A stretch of DNA of 32,964 nucleotides. Source: Ochromonas danica (lineage: Eukaryota; Sar; Chrysophyceae; Chromulinales; Chromulinaceae). The number at the start of each line of letters is the position of its first letter. Position 1 is the first letter of the stretch. The notes below the pieces were generated by a model. The model saw only the letters and a list, made by a program, of their open reading frames with translations, did no database searches and had not been told where the DNA came from. The DNA lies in the NCBI GenBank assembly GCA_015146655.1, contig VKHL01000230.1, positions 1 to 32,964 on the forward strand, given 5' to 3'. Of the stretch, positions 9,781 through 19,369 are shown in pieces. Position numbers and translations under genes: made by a program.

Positions 9781-9925
9781 GATGCTTGAGGTGTACGAGA
9801 GATATAGTATTTTACTTGATACACACCGAGAAATGACAAAGACTTTCTTCTCTTATTTATTTTCTCTATTCTATTTCTCTTTTTTTTCTTTCTTGCTTTT
9901 AGTCAACAGACAGAACTTCTTTATT
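9781..9925 (-). promoter_or_regulatory. Duplicated 5' flank of the right repeat-protein gene
   Basis: Near-identical to 3874-4010. The two flanks differ by small indels in the T-rich tract and diverge at about 9926. It is the likely core promoter and 5' UTR of the right copy. The shared sequence suggests the two genes are regulated alike. Confidence 0.5.
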
Positions 9926-10344
9926 TATATTCCTTGGTATTCCTGGTATTTGTAAACGTTATGTTGCTTTATCGGGCGATTCCACAGAAATCCAGAATTT
10001 CGTGGCTGAGTTAAGTTAACAAAAACGTCAAAAAACTGCCCCTTCAATACAAGGTGTTGAATTGTGTCTTCTCTGAGCAATGGCTCAGCATTGAATTAAT
10101 ATATTACTTAATTAGTTATGTATTTGCTTACCTGTAGTATGCTGTCATGACTGTGTGTGTTTGCGTGTGTCTCCTGTTCGAGCACAGCATTCTCAATTAA
10201 TAAGGATAAGAGATAAGTGATCTCATTCCGCAATTTGGTTGTTACTTTCACTAACCTGAAATAGGATTGACTTTATTGGTCGTCTTGGTAGTGAGACTGA
10301 CAGTTTTACCAACACAAGGGCCTTTTGATTCATCCAGCGAAGAT
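9926..10344. other. Intergenic, no gene seen
   Basis: AT-rich sequence between the right repeat-protein gene and the transposase remnant. A short GT-rich stretch (tgtgtgtgtttgcgtgtgtc) lies near 10153-10172. I found no coding pattern on either strand. Confidence 0.5.
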
Positions 10345-10956
10345 TCTTCTGAAGATGAGATGTCTAGTCCTTGCTCCAGTGTTATGAGAAAAGGTGCTCT
10401 GCAGTATTGTGCTTAACGGTCTCAGGAACTTGTCGAAGCTGAGTAGATCGGTCATAGTGCCACCTACTTCTTCTCTTTGGAGAAATCTGTATACTGACGG
10501 CGACGACAAGTCATTTCTTACAATGACTGGTTTCGCCAGGCAAATATTTAAGCTCCTGTGCAGCATTTTATGAGACCGTGAAGATGTTGCTCCCAAGGTT
10601 GGTCGCCCTTTCATCGTCACAAACGTCGACAAGCTTGGGTTAGTCCTGTGTTATCTTGAGTCTAAAATGACTGTTAGTGAGTTGGCAATGTTGTTTGGGG
10701 TGTCTGTCTCGCTTTATGTGTGAGAGACCTTGGAGATTATTGCTTTTGTGTTGGCCGAGGATTTCGCCGGTCAGGCGATTTCTTGGGTCCTATCTCCAAA
10801 CACAGAAGGAAGAAGTTGAGTCCCGAGTTGCCTCATATCATTATTGCTCAGTGCGATATCTATACCTCATTAAGACAGGCTAAAGAGTGGTGCATGAGAG
10901 GCTCCACAACTGAAGCCTGTTGTTATGGATTTAACAGATCTTTAAACGACAAGTAA
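10345..10956 (+). pseudogene. Decayed PIF/Harbinger-like DDE transposase fragment
   Basis: The plus strand holds a broken coding pattern. From about 10,479 it reads a DDKSFLTMTGFARQIFKLLC segment, a stop, then DREDVAPKVGRPFIVTNVDK, then LGLVLCYLESKMTVSELAML and FGVSVSL. This follows the N-terminal part of PIF/Harbinger (DDE_Tnp_4-type) transposases: a strand/helix region, a basic GRP, then LGLVLxYLxSxMTVxxLxxxFGVS ahead of the catalytic domain. At least two in-frame stops interrupt it. A further out-of-frame stretch near 10,880-10,945 (EWCMRGSTTEACCYGFN) may be the start of the FGFIDGT-like catalytic block. The catalytic Asp residues and terminal repeats are not visible, so this is a dead 5' fragment of a plain DNA transposon. 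The minus-strand ORF at 10330-10632 is its shadow. Confidence 0.6.
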
Positions 10957-11521
10957 AACTGCAACTGCAGCATTTGATGACTCGATAACTTCCTTCTTTC
11001 CTTCCTTGATTTCACGGAAAATTGATACGACCTTAAACAATTAACTCATGCCCAGTTCATTCATTTAACAGATCCATTTTGCTTATTTAGCAGATCTTTA
11101 AATGCTAATTAATGTACATGTTTGCAAAATCATCTTTATCTTCTGGATTGTCTGTTCTGTACTGCTGCTCTCATGTGTAGGCCATATGTATGGCCTATGG
11201 CTGGATGCATGGCGTTGGCCACATGATCTAGTGATGTAGTCGTTGTCGTTAATAATTGAACAATAGTACTTTATTCAAAGCACTATAAAGATTAAGACTC
11301 TGAGTCTTCATCATTATAGAATCTGCATCATGTATAAGATTATAGAGTTACAGTGTAAATGGTACTATCATCCAGTAAAGACTTAACACACGAAGCATGT
11401 CAAAGAATATTCTACATGGAATTGCTGTCAATGCTCTAACAAAGTCTTTAACACACAGCGTCCTCAACACAAAACAACACACAGTCTGAAGATTAGCATG
11501 TAACTGTAGACTCTGACTCTC
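10957..11521. other. Intergenic / 3' flank of the SulP gene
   Basis: No gene seen. An imperfect palindrome built on GGCCATATGTATGGCC lies at about 11178-11193. A similar ggccatatggc word occurs at 4119-4129, perhaps traces of a short repeat. The right part is the 3' flank of the minus-strand SulP gene. Confidence 0.45.
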
Positions 11522-13128
11522 TCAGGTTGCGGTTAACTCAATCACAGGGAGAGATTGCTTCTCTTTTCTTCCAACAATTGAGCGAATAAACTTCATCAAG
11601 TCAAGACTGCGTGCTATCATTGTTCCTACAATAACACCTAATCCCATATCTTTCTTATAGCATAAATAGGTGGTGACCAACATGGCCATACAATCCAAGA
11701 ATTGTTGTGGGGCTTGAAGAGAATGTTTCAGCAAATGAAAGGATTCCTTCCATTCCATGGTATTAATAGCAACAGTAACCATTAAACCTGCTAGTGCTGC
11801 CATGGGGATTAAGTTTAATGCCTTGGTGAACAGCAAGACGGAGAGGGCCATGGAGATCGAGTATGATAACACTGAGAAAGGTCCTCTTCCTCCACTTGCA
11901 CCATTTAGTAAAGTGTTTGGAATAAGTCCACATCCACCAAAGCCTCCAACAAAAGCTGATAATAAATTGCCAATACCCAGCCCTATTATAGAACGATTGG
12001 GTTCATCACCTTGATGATCGGGATCTTCACATCGATAGTTTCCACAACTAATCCTACCAGCCAACAGAGTCTCCAAAATACAAACCATAGCAACACCAAC
12101 TGCTGCAGAACCAATGATCTTTAGAGTCGCTGTAGTCCAAGGTACTGCAGGCAATCCTCTCACCACAGGCAGTCCACCTTGTAAACCACCTGCTCCAGCA
12201 AAGCTGCCCAACGTCTTGATAGGGAAGTGCAGATATTGACTCAATAATGTAGCAACCACAATAGCTACTAGTTGAGGAGGAATCTTAATTTGATCACGGA
12301 TTTTAGTCAATCCCAGAATCAAACTAGCAGATATGGTAGAAATCGCAATAGAAGATGTCATCGCAGATCCTGTTAACCATACACCAGGTGCTGATTTAAA
12401 GATCTTTAATTGACTTTGTATAATGAAGATAGCAAGTGAGTTGAGAAAGCCTGCGATAACAGGACCAGTAATCACATCAGCTAATGGACTTAGTCTAGCT
12501 AATCCAAATGCCAATTCTAGAATTCCTGCCATTAACAACGAGGCTGCCATATAATGAGGACCATAATTAGCAAATAGTCGTGCCATAGGCAGTGCCGTGA
12601 CACCAGCAGATCCCACAATCACACCTTTATAGAAGTCAGACAAGCAAGACATGGGATCAGGTGAGATCAACCAGCTAAACTAACAGCAAAAGCAACAAAA
12701 GCAACAACTATGTGAGACCAACCTGGAAATCCTCCAACAAAGGCTGAAAAGAATCCAGTAATAGCAGAGTTCCAAATCCCTATGGTTGGAGAAATCCCCA
12801 CAACTGTCGAGTAGGAAATGGAAGTTGGAATAGTTGCCAAACTTACAACAAGTCCTGCCATGAACTCACGAAGGAAGAATGGTCCTCGTCCTTTCAACAA
12901 TCCTCCTGCAGAAGAAGAAGATGACGACGAAGGAGATGGAGGAGAAGAAATGATGTCCGAAGAAGAGGCTATCTTAGGAGGAGTCAACACTGTGGTAGGA
13001 AGAAATCTACTTCTCCCCACAGTGACAATAGAAGAGGAAGAAGATCTGGAAATATGATGGAAGACATAACCAAGACTCCATGGTAAGGCAAAGCTAGAAA
13101 AGATGAGATAGAAGAATAGAAACTGCAT
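11522..13128 (-). CDS. SulP-family sulfate/anion transporter, two exons
   Basis: A multi-pass permease of the SLC26/SulP family, expected to move sulfate or a related anion. Exon 1 is 13128-12723 and exon 2 is 12624-11522. The 98-nt intron (12625-12722) has GT and AG ends. Splicing gives 502 aa and joins GGFPG to VIVGSAGV, restoring the family pattern GGxPGxIxGSAG. Exon 1 has FLREFMAGLVVSLATIPTSI (family motif in helix 1). Exon 2 has GPVIAGFLNSLAIFI and GLGIGNLLSAFVGGFGGCG. The protein stops soon after the last helix, so the usual cytoplasmic STAS domain is absent. Residues 1 to about 75 form a hydrophobic leader followed by a Ser-rich, acid-poor stretch. The leader contains SSFALP, which resembles the ASAFAP plastid-targeting motif of algae with secondary plastids. 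Plastid targeting is an inference. The substrate cannot be read from sequence. Confidence 0.85.
12625..12722 (-). other. Spliceosomal intron of the SulP gene
   Basis: Donor CCAG|GTTGGT and acceptor ATAAAG|GTG on the minus strand; 98 nt, phase 1. Unspliced, the frame ends at a TGA inside the intron. Removal joins two halves of a conserved SulP segment. Confidence 0.8.
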
Positions 13129-13592
13129 AGTGAAGGTCTACTTAGATACTGTAGTGAAGAACGAATGATGACTGGTAGACTGAATAGATCTTCAGTACTG
13201 TGGTTCTGGTCAGCCTGGTTGGTCTGGTCTAGTCTGGTTATGATGCATTCATGTGAATAGAGAGCAGACAGTTTGAAATACTCAATAACAAGACAATCAA
13301 TCCAATAACAATAGTGAGCAGTGTCTTACCTGAAAAACAATGAATAATTGGAATACTATTCCCTTCTTTCTGATAATTGAAGAGCAATTGCTGGTGGAGC
13401 CAAGACTTCTTGGACTTGTCCCGATAATCTTCTTAAGTTAATCTGAGAGGCATTGAGGGGTGTTAGTTCTAATATGATAAGTTTATAGTTTATAGTCTCG
13501 AATTTAGAGTTTGTCTGTTAACTTGTCCAACGGACGGATGATCCATTTCATCTCTTTTTTGTTACAGTAGAAACCTGTGGAGAGAAGGGGAA
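13129..13592. promoter_or_regulatory. Divergent promoter region, SulP (-) and permease 1 (+)
   Basis: A 464-base spacer between two start codons facing away from each other, so both promoters must lie here or in 5' UTR introns. A GGTCTGGTC-type repeat stands out at 13209-13238 (ctggtcagcctggttggtctggtctagtct spans it). I see no clear TATA box. Co-regulation of the two transporters is possible but not shown. Confidence 0.4.
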
Positions 13593-15386
13593 ATGGTTTC
13601 AGATGCTGCCACGAAGGAGAATGAGGAGGAAAGAGGAGGACAAGTAGATGATGATAAAGGAGAGTGGAAGACACAGCAACCACCTGCTGGTCAACGATCT
13701 GTACTAGAAGTCACTCTCTTAGGTAACCCTCCTTGCTATACTGCACCTTCTTCCCTTTGTCTGTCTATTCATCTATCACACCACCACTCATTCATTTACT
13801 GGCCTGGTGTGATAGGTCTGGCCTTGCTGGCAGGGTATCATATGCAGTATTGGAACAATGGTTTCTTCGCAGGGACTCTGGAGTTCTTCCTCACCACACT
13901 GGGATTTAGTCTCGCCTATCTCTGTCTCACACTCTGTCTTGCGGAAATGACTTCAGCACTGCCTTTCAGTGGTGGTCTCTATGGGATTGTTCGTGTCACC
14001 ATGGGACCTTATCTTGGTTTCTTAATGGCTACTTGTGAGATGTTACAGAGCATTATCTTCACCTCTGCTTTGCTCTATCCAGCTGGTTATGATGCTGCGG
14101 CTTTGTTTGGCTTGGCGCCATCTTATGCTATGCTCTTTTGGGTTTTGTTTCTTGTGCTGCCATTGACTGTAAATATCTTGGGTGTGGAGTATTTCTGGAG
14201 AAGTAATATGGTATTGATTGCAGTGTTTATCATCCTCTTGCTTATCTACTATGCCGTGTCAATGCCTTGCGTGGATTGCGAGCGTTATGGTGGAGGGGTG
14301 CTTTCAGGCCAGATAACAGCTGATAAGTACTGGAACATTTTGCTTCCCTCAGCTTCGAGTTTCTTTTCTGGTCTTGAGTTGTTGCCAATGGCTTGTAGAG
14401 ATGCTAAAGAGGTAGATCATATCATAACTATGGATTGCTTCAATGCCTTTCTTCAGCTAATGTTGCTTCTCTTCTTGTCGGCAAATAGCCCAGAAAGACT
14501 CTCCCTCGAGCTATGCAATGGTCCTTCGGTCTTATTGCAATGAATGCTCTTTTGCTGATTATTACTGTAGGATGTAATGATCCAGGAAGTTCCTTTATCG
14601 CATATAATGACACCAATCCTCTGTATTATGGCTTTTCATGAGGTTTACACGTTGGTCGACGTGTGGCAAAGATGTTGAATATTCCTGGTCTAGTTGTCAC
14701 TGCTTCTGCTTTCACTTATGCCTATAGCAGTCAATTACGATCGATGGGCGAAAGTGCCTTATTTCCTACCGTGTTACACTATTCGTATGGTCCCGATCGT
14801 GTTCCTTATGTGGCTCTGTTGGTGGGGGCTGGATTAGTGTTGATGGTTCTCTGGCTTGAACATTGCAATATATTGGTGCTTTTGATGTTGAATATTACTG
14901 CCCACCTTGCTTCGACATTGATAGAGGTTATCATATTGCTGTGCTTCTTGCGACTACGCCGTCGCTTTTCTTCTTTGCCTCGGTCGTTCAGACAACCACT
15001 GGGAAATGTGTTCGTACATTGTAGTATTGTCGTGATATCGGCAGTGTATACTCCTTTGGTGATATTAGGCGAGCGTAGCCCTTATGCTGTGCTGGGCTTT
15101 TCCCACTATCTTGTCCTGATGACAATCTGGTATCTTTGGCAAGTAAGATCAACTCAGAAGTTCTCCCCACATGAGCAAGAAATCATGTTTCAAGCCTATG
15201 TCATCAATGGTAAGCTGACAATAGTAAAAAAGGGAGGGGATGGTGGCCTGTTGTTTGATAGATTATTAGATAGAGTTCTCTTATAGATTGTAAAATATAT
15301 ATATTCTTATAGATCGCTCAAAGACACGGCCGCCAAGACAACCCTTAAGACACGTCAATACTATACGATCTAATATACCTAAATAG
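13593..15386 (+). CDS. APC-superfamily amino acid / ethanolamine-type permease 1, four exons, with one in-frame TGA
   Basis: A secondary transporter of the amino acid-polyamine-organocation superfamily, closest in pattern to the ethanolamine-permease-like group of oomycetes and algae. Exons: 13593-13722, 13816-14411, 14489-15209 and 15313-15386, with introns of 93, 77 and 103 nt, all GT-AG. Spliced length is 507 codons. Intron 1 removal gives EVTLLGLALLAGYHMQYW (TM1). Exon 2 holds AEMTSALPFSGGLYGI, the family signature after TM2. Intron 2 removal gives ACRDAKEPRKTLPRAM, the loop before TM7-8. Exon 4 supplies a basic tail. Codon 14639-14641 is TGA inside otherwise well-conserved coding sequence (NPLYYGFS-stop-GLHVGRR). 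TGA ends other genes here, so it should truncate the protein at about 290 aa. This could be a recent null allele, read-through or an assembly error. The N-terminus is acidic and cytosolic. Paralogue of the gene at 23615-25646. Confidence 0.8.
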
Positions 15387-15426
15387 ACCTCAACCTAGTG
15401 TAGTATATATATTAAATAAGTAGTAA

Positions 15427-15427
<1 letters not shown>

Positions 15428-15506
<79 letters not shown>
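15428..15506. repeat. (AGT)n microsatellite, about 26 units
   Basis: Uninterrupted trinucleotide repeat of 79 bases in the 3' flank of permease 1. The antisense ORF over it (15390-15704) is a run of tyrosines caused by the repeat and is not a gene. Confidence 0.95.
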
Positions 15507-15777
15507 TATAAATAAACATATTTTTTCCAATATATTTATCCTTTCGAACAGACAACCCCTACAACAACCACCACAAAGAACGCAATGTTTTTGAGCAATC
15601 GTATCTTTGAGTGCTTTTGAGTGATCACATAAGTAATTTAAAAATGTTGAAGTACAAGAATGCCACAAGAAGAAATCATATCCTATGGCTTGGTCGCTGT
15701 CCACCTAAAATCCCCTAAAATCGCAAACAAACATTTGCTTCTTCAAAAACGAAACGGCTGAATCACCCGGGTGCGTG

Positions 15778-15982
15778 TTTACCGCCATTTTGCGGTAAAA
15801 GAACGGTAAAAGGGTAAAAAGGAGGTAAAAGGTAAAAGGATGTTACCGTTTACTGTCTAGAAAAAAAGGTAAAAAGGTAAAATGCGGTAATCGTTTACCG
15901 TTGGAATAAGGAGTAAGCTTGATAGGGGTTTTACTGCTTTACCGTTTTACCCAGCTTAGCTTCAAGGTAATCAATTACCGCT
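15778..15982. repeat. GGTAAA/TTTACC-rich block, left
   Basis: About 205 bases dense in GGTAAA and its complement TTTACC, beginning with a perfect 8-bp hairpin (tttaccgc / gcggtaaa, 15778-15799, six-base loop). Tandem ggtaaaagg-type words follow, then mixed orientation. It has no coding potential. The same vocabulary returns at 17724-18115. The two blocks bracket a 1.7-kb segment with a decayed gene, as subterminal repeats of a non-autonomous mobile element might. Confidence 0.65.
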
Positions 15983-16638
15983 CAAATTCAAAGCTATTTC
16001 ATCGGAAACTATTTCAATTTATAACTTAGATAATAGACAGGCTAATAACAGGAAACAGACAATAGAAAAAAAGCAGACAATCATCAGAGAAGAAAAGAAA
16101 GGAAGGAAGCAAAAACACACAGTAATGATGATGCTGCGCCACTCAACTGCTACTGTTGCACTACTCCATGCTAAAAAACAACGGCGCTGCTTCTTCCCCA
16201 CCGAGACTACTAGTGGCAGCTCATCATCACCTTCTTCCCTTTCTTCGTCGAATTGCTAACAACAGCGATGAGAAGATGATGAAAATAAAGATGACCATGA
16301 CCAAGAAGGAGAGAGTGTCGTGGCCGGAGTGCTCAACTCGACGAACTTGTGCTTCCCACTGTCCAAAGCTTGGAGAACTTTGCGCACTTTATAACACAGG
16401 AAATGGGAGACGAATTCATAGAGCAAGCACGAGAAGGTGCAAACACCGATGTGTTCAGCTCCTAGACAGAGATGAATGATGAACTCACAGCCATAGAGAC
16501 TGAAGAACTGCAGGGCGAACTCTTCCGCATAGACCTTGCTAATTGGCTTCCCCTCAGTTAGTTGAGGACACTCCTGGCAGTCCGTCCTGTCTCAATGAGA
16601 ATCAATACCAACCAAAATTATCTGGAATGCCTATCATT

Positions 16639-17605
16639 CACAACAAGAGCAACAACAGGATAATACCATAACATACAAACAAGAAAGAAAGAAATTAAGA
16701 GGACTTGCTTGTTGTTGAAAGGTGGTAATCTCAGAGATTAAGAAGACGACAAAGATGACGAAGAACTGTCTGTCCACAAAGAACTTTTTGACTTTCTCAG
16801 GGCTATCGAACAATTTCTGACATTTCATCGCGATCCAAAAAGGATTAAAGATGCTCTTGAATATCAATGGGATCCAGTCGAATAGCTGGAACCAAAATCC
16901 TGGTCAGGAAAGTTAAGCGGCAAGGTTTCGCCATCATCAGAAAGCTCCTGCAGTGCTTGTACTCGTAGACAACCATATACATTGGTCCACCACTTCTGCA
17001 ATAGCTGCAGGGATTGCAATCCAAGGATGCTGACAAGAAGAAGTCGCTCAATACGGTCGTATCCTGTAGGATCTTCCGTGCTGTTTCTGGATAAGCAGAG
17101 TCAATTCCTAAAGCTTGAGCTGTTGCAGTACTCTTTGCATAGTCCAGATTCATTGTGCGAATAGCATGCATGACACACTCTCCAGTCAGGTCAACTACCA
17201 GCAAATCAAAGCAACAGGAATGAGCAAGACAGCACTAACAAGGCGAGAAAGGAAGGTGCGCTCACATTCAATGGCTTTGACGCCGAGACGACAATGCACG
17301 TCAATGAAATGCTTCAGACCTGACTTCAGTCGATCAGGCTGATCGATGAGGGAGAAGAACATGGTGAGAATGCACAGGATGTCTTGAAAGCCAAAGCCTC
17401 CAAGAGGAGGGAACTTGTGTGCTGCGTCGCCTGCTACAAGATAGACACGATGGTATCGAATAGTACTCCGCCACTTCCTTTGGAATCGAAAACTCCTTCG
17501 CAGGATCATGGGAGACGACATAGATGGCAACTCGTTGTTGATGGAAAAAGAAATAGAGCATGACAGTGCGAGAAGGGAGGCATTGATGATATTGATCATC
17601 ATCAT
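16639..17605 (-). pseudogene. Remains of a FAD-dependent aromatic-type monooxygenase (PHBH-like fold)
   Basis: Minus-strand pieces follow the order of FAD_binding_3 monooxygenases. MLYFFFHQQRVAIYVVSHD (about 17505-17561) matches the substrate-domain strand. YLVAGDAAHKFPPLGGFG (about 17390-17445) is the second FAD-binding motif, GDAAHxxPPxGGxG. AIRTMNLDYAKSTATAQALG (about 17100-17165) matches the helix after the ERRP region. A GT-AG intron of 71 nt (17195-17265) joins GVKAIE to FDLTGE in frame. The N-terminal Rossmann GxGxxG is not found upstream. The two first pieces lie in different frames. About 50 residues usual between them are missing, and so is the MNTGI part after GGFG. A hydrophobic tail follows at 16640-16880. 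It could be a fragmentary pseudogene or a very divergent gene with unseen introns; I favour the former. It sits between two GGTAA-rich blocks. Confidence 0.6.
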
Positions 17606-17723
17606 TATCTCAGTCCTTCGGAATAATTCGATTATGGCATCGTGATGTCAGATGCGAAGGACCGAGGACTGAAAACTGAAGAAGTAAACGAAGATACTTG
17701 TTGAAGTTCGTTTAAGTTAACAT

Positions 17724-18115
17724 AAAAGTTACCCAGTTTACCTCTTTAACGAAAGGGTTGGAGGTAACATTTTACCCAACAAGGGTGGGGGTAACCCCTT
17801 GTTTCACCTAATGTAGGTAAAGAGGTAAAGGAAGTAACTCCTTTACCCCAGAGGAGGAGGTAACATTTTACCCAACATGGGTGGGGGTAACCCTTTGTTT
17901 CAGGTAATGGAGGTAAAGAGGTAAAGAAGGTAGCCCTCTACCGAAATGAAGGAGGTAACTTTTTACCCAACATGGGTGGGGGTAACCCTTTGTTTCAGGT
18001 AATGGAGGTAAAGAGGTAAAGAAGGTAGCCCTCTACCGAAATGAAGGAGGTAACTTTTTACCGTTTTGCCCTACTGGAGGTAATGTTTTTACCGCTTTTT
18101 ACCGAAAAATGAGGT
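17724..18115. repeat. GGTAA/TTACC tandem array, right (95-96 bp units)
   Basis: Three units begin with ggaggtaac at 17760, 17856 and 17951; a fourth partial copy starts at 18046. The period is 96, 95 and 95 bases, and the second and third units are nearly identical. Each unit contains tttacccaac...gggtgggggtaa, which can fold back on itself, plus direct ggtaaagaggtaaag words. The array ends about 120 bases before the start of the gene at 18236, so it may sit in that gene's promoter. Its word content is the inverted counterpart of the block at 15778-15982. Confidence 0.8.
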
Positions 18116-18235
18116 ACAGTATGAAAAAATGAATCGCACCGTTCGTCGTTCATTCATTGCAAGAAAAAACGGTGAAAATTCCTCGAATTCAAAAACACCA
18201 AACAGAAGACGGCAGAAGTAAATTCTTGAAGCAAA

Positions 18236-18697
18236 ATGGGCTCCTCTGTTGAAAAGAAAAAATGTCAGTCAATTTATCAGAACCTGTTGGAGTGTCATCA
18301 AGAGAAAGATATTCCTGCGTCTGCCTACATTCGTGAGTTTTTTGAAACCAGCAGATGTGATGCTGAGTTCGATTTCAAGCCCTTCAGAGAAGAGTACATC
18401 ACTCGCATCAACAAAGGTGATCCTAAGAGACTGCAAAGAGTGCTGGAATTTGCGGAGACAGAGGTTGATGAAAAGATTGCTGCTCAAGCTTGCATGCATT
18501 ATGCAAAATGGCACAACAAACAATTGGTCTCTGCCTTGAACTGGCAGAACTGGTTTGTTTATCACACCTTTGATCGTGCTGAGCGCACCTTGGCTGTATT
18601 CGGCATCGCAGGTGGTGGCTATGCCGGATTTAAAGTTGCAAGAGCATCCTGGAGATTGATCAGAAGTAAGTTCAATAAGAGAGCTGAATCGTTGTGA
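18236..18697 (+). CDS. Small CX9C-containing single-pass membrane protein, unknown
   Basis: A 153-aa uninterrupted ORF. Near the N-terminus C10-QSIYQNLLE-C20 forms one CX9C half-motif, as in proteins of the mitochondrial intermembrane space. A second, partial set of Cys (about 41 and 86) does not make the usual twin CX9C. The middle is charged and helical (RLQRVLEFAETEVDEKIAAQ). Residues about 117-140 form one hydrophobic segment with a GGGYAG core, followed by a basic tail (RLIRSKFNKRAESL). I do not recognise the family. A mitochondrial inner-membrane protein with an intermembrane-space face is a guess from the CX9C motif and single helix. It is convergent with the acetoacetate decarboxylase gene. 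Confidence 0.7.
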   Translation: MGSSVEKKKCQSIYQNLLECHQEKDIPASAYIREFFETSRCDAEFDFKPFREEYITRINKGDPKRLQRVLEFAETEVDEKIAAQACMHYAKWHNKQLVSALNWQNWFVYHTFDRAERTLAVFGIAGGGYAGFKVARASWRLIRSKFNKRAESL

Positions 18698-19369
18698 AGC
18701 TGAAGGATTGCAAAATTTATTAAATCAAACTTCAAGTGAACTGCGTTTAGTTGAATAATAATCTTCATTTACTCAATAACTCAAACTTCCATTATACTAT
18801 TAGACTTGATGTGGAAAGATTGTGTGGCAGTAATGTAGGCCAGGTAGAAGCAGTTGTAGGAATCCTTTCTTCTCTCTGTCTATTTTGCTCTTGTGGTGTA
18901 TATATTATTGTGGTGTTGAAGTCCTTTTCCTTCTGTAAACTGAGGACTATTCCAGTAGATTTGTAGTATCCGCGGTTGGTTCCCCAACACTTCCATCCGA
19001 CGAGTCATGACTTTTCATTCTGTGTAATAATCAACGAATTAGAATCCGACTACAACTTGTGCTTAGCCATACCAACTAATACTCCTGCACAGTGACAGCA
19101 ACAATTTTCAATGTCTTCTTTCTCTATGGCGAGGTCTAAGCGTCATACTACAGACGAAGAACGCAAACAACTTAGCGTAAACTATACTATAGTATAACTT
19201 TAACATTAAACTGGTCTGATTAACTAAGACAAAGCAGAGTCAGATGGTGCTGACAACTGAGAGTGAACAATCTCAATATCAGGTCAGCTTTTCCTGGTAA
19301 CTACTCTAATTGCTGCTACTGAAGCACACAAAATCTGCAAGATTATTCATAGCATCGTGTTAAATTGGT
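18698..19369. other. Convergent intergenic region, no gene seen
   Basis: 3' flanks of two convergent genes. An ORF at 18751-18966 (71 aa, Cys/Val-rich) has no recognisable motif and is probably 3' UTR sequence. I see no RNA gene or clear repeat. Confidence 0.5.

Noticed and set aside
14639-14641. TGA as a recoded sense codon
   Set aside because: Other genes in the window end in TGA and show no other internal TGA, so a changed genetic code is not supported.
15390-15704. 104-aa minus ORF with a long tyrosine run
   Set aside because: Produced by the (AGT)n microsatellite at 15428-15506; flanks have no protein-like pattern.
17760-18045. CRISPR-like or telomere-like array
   Set aside because: Units are 95-96 bases with no unique spacers, and the word GGTAAA is not a known telomere repeat; the setting is eukaryotic.
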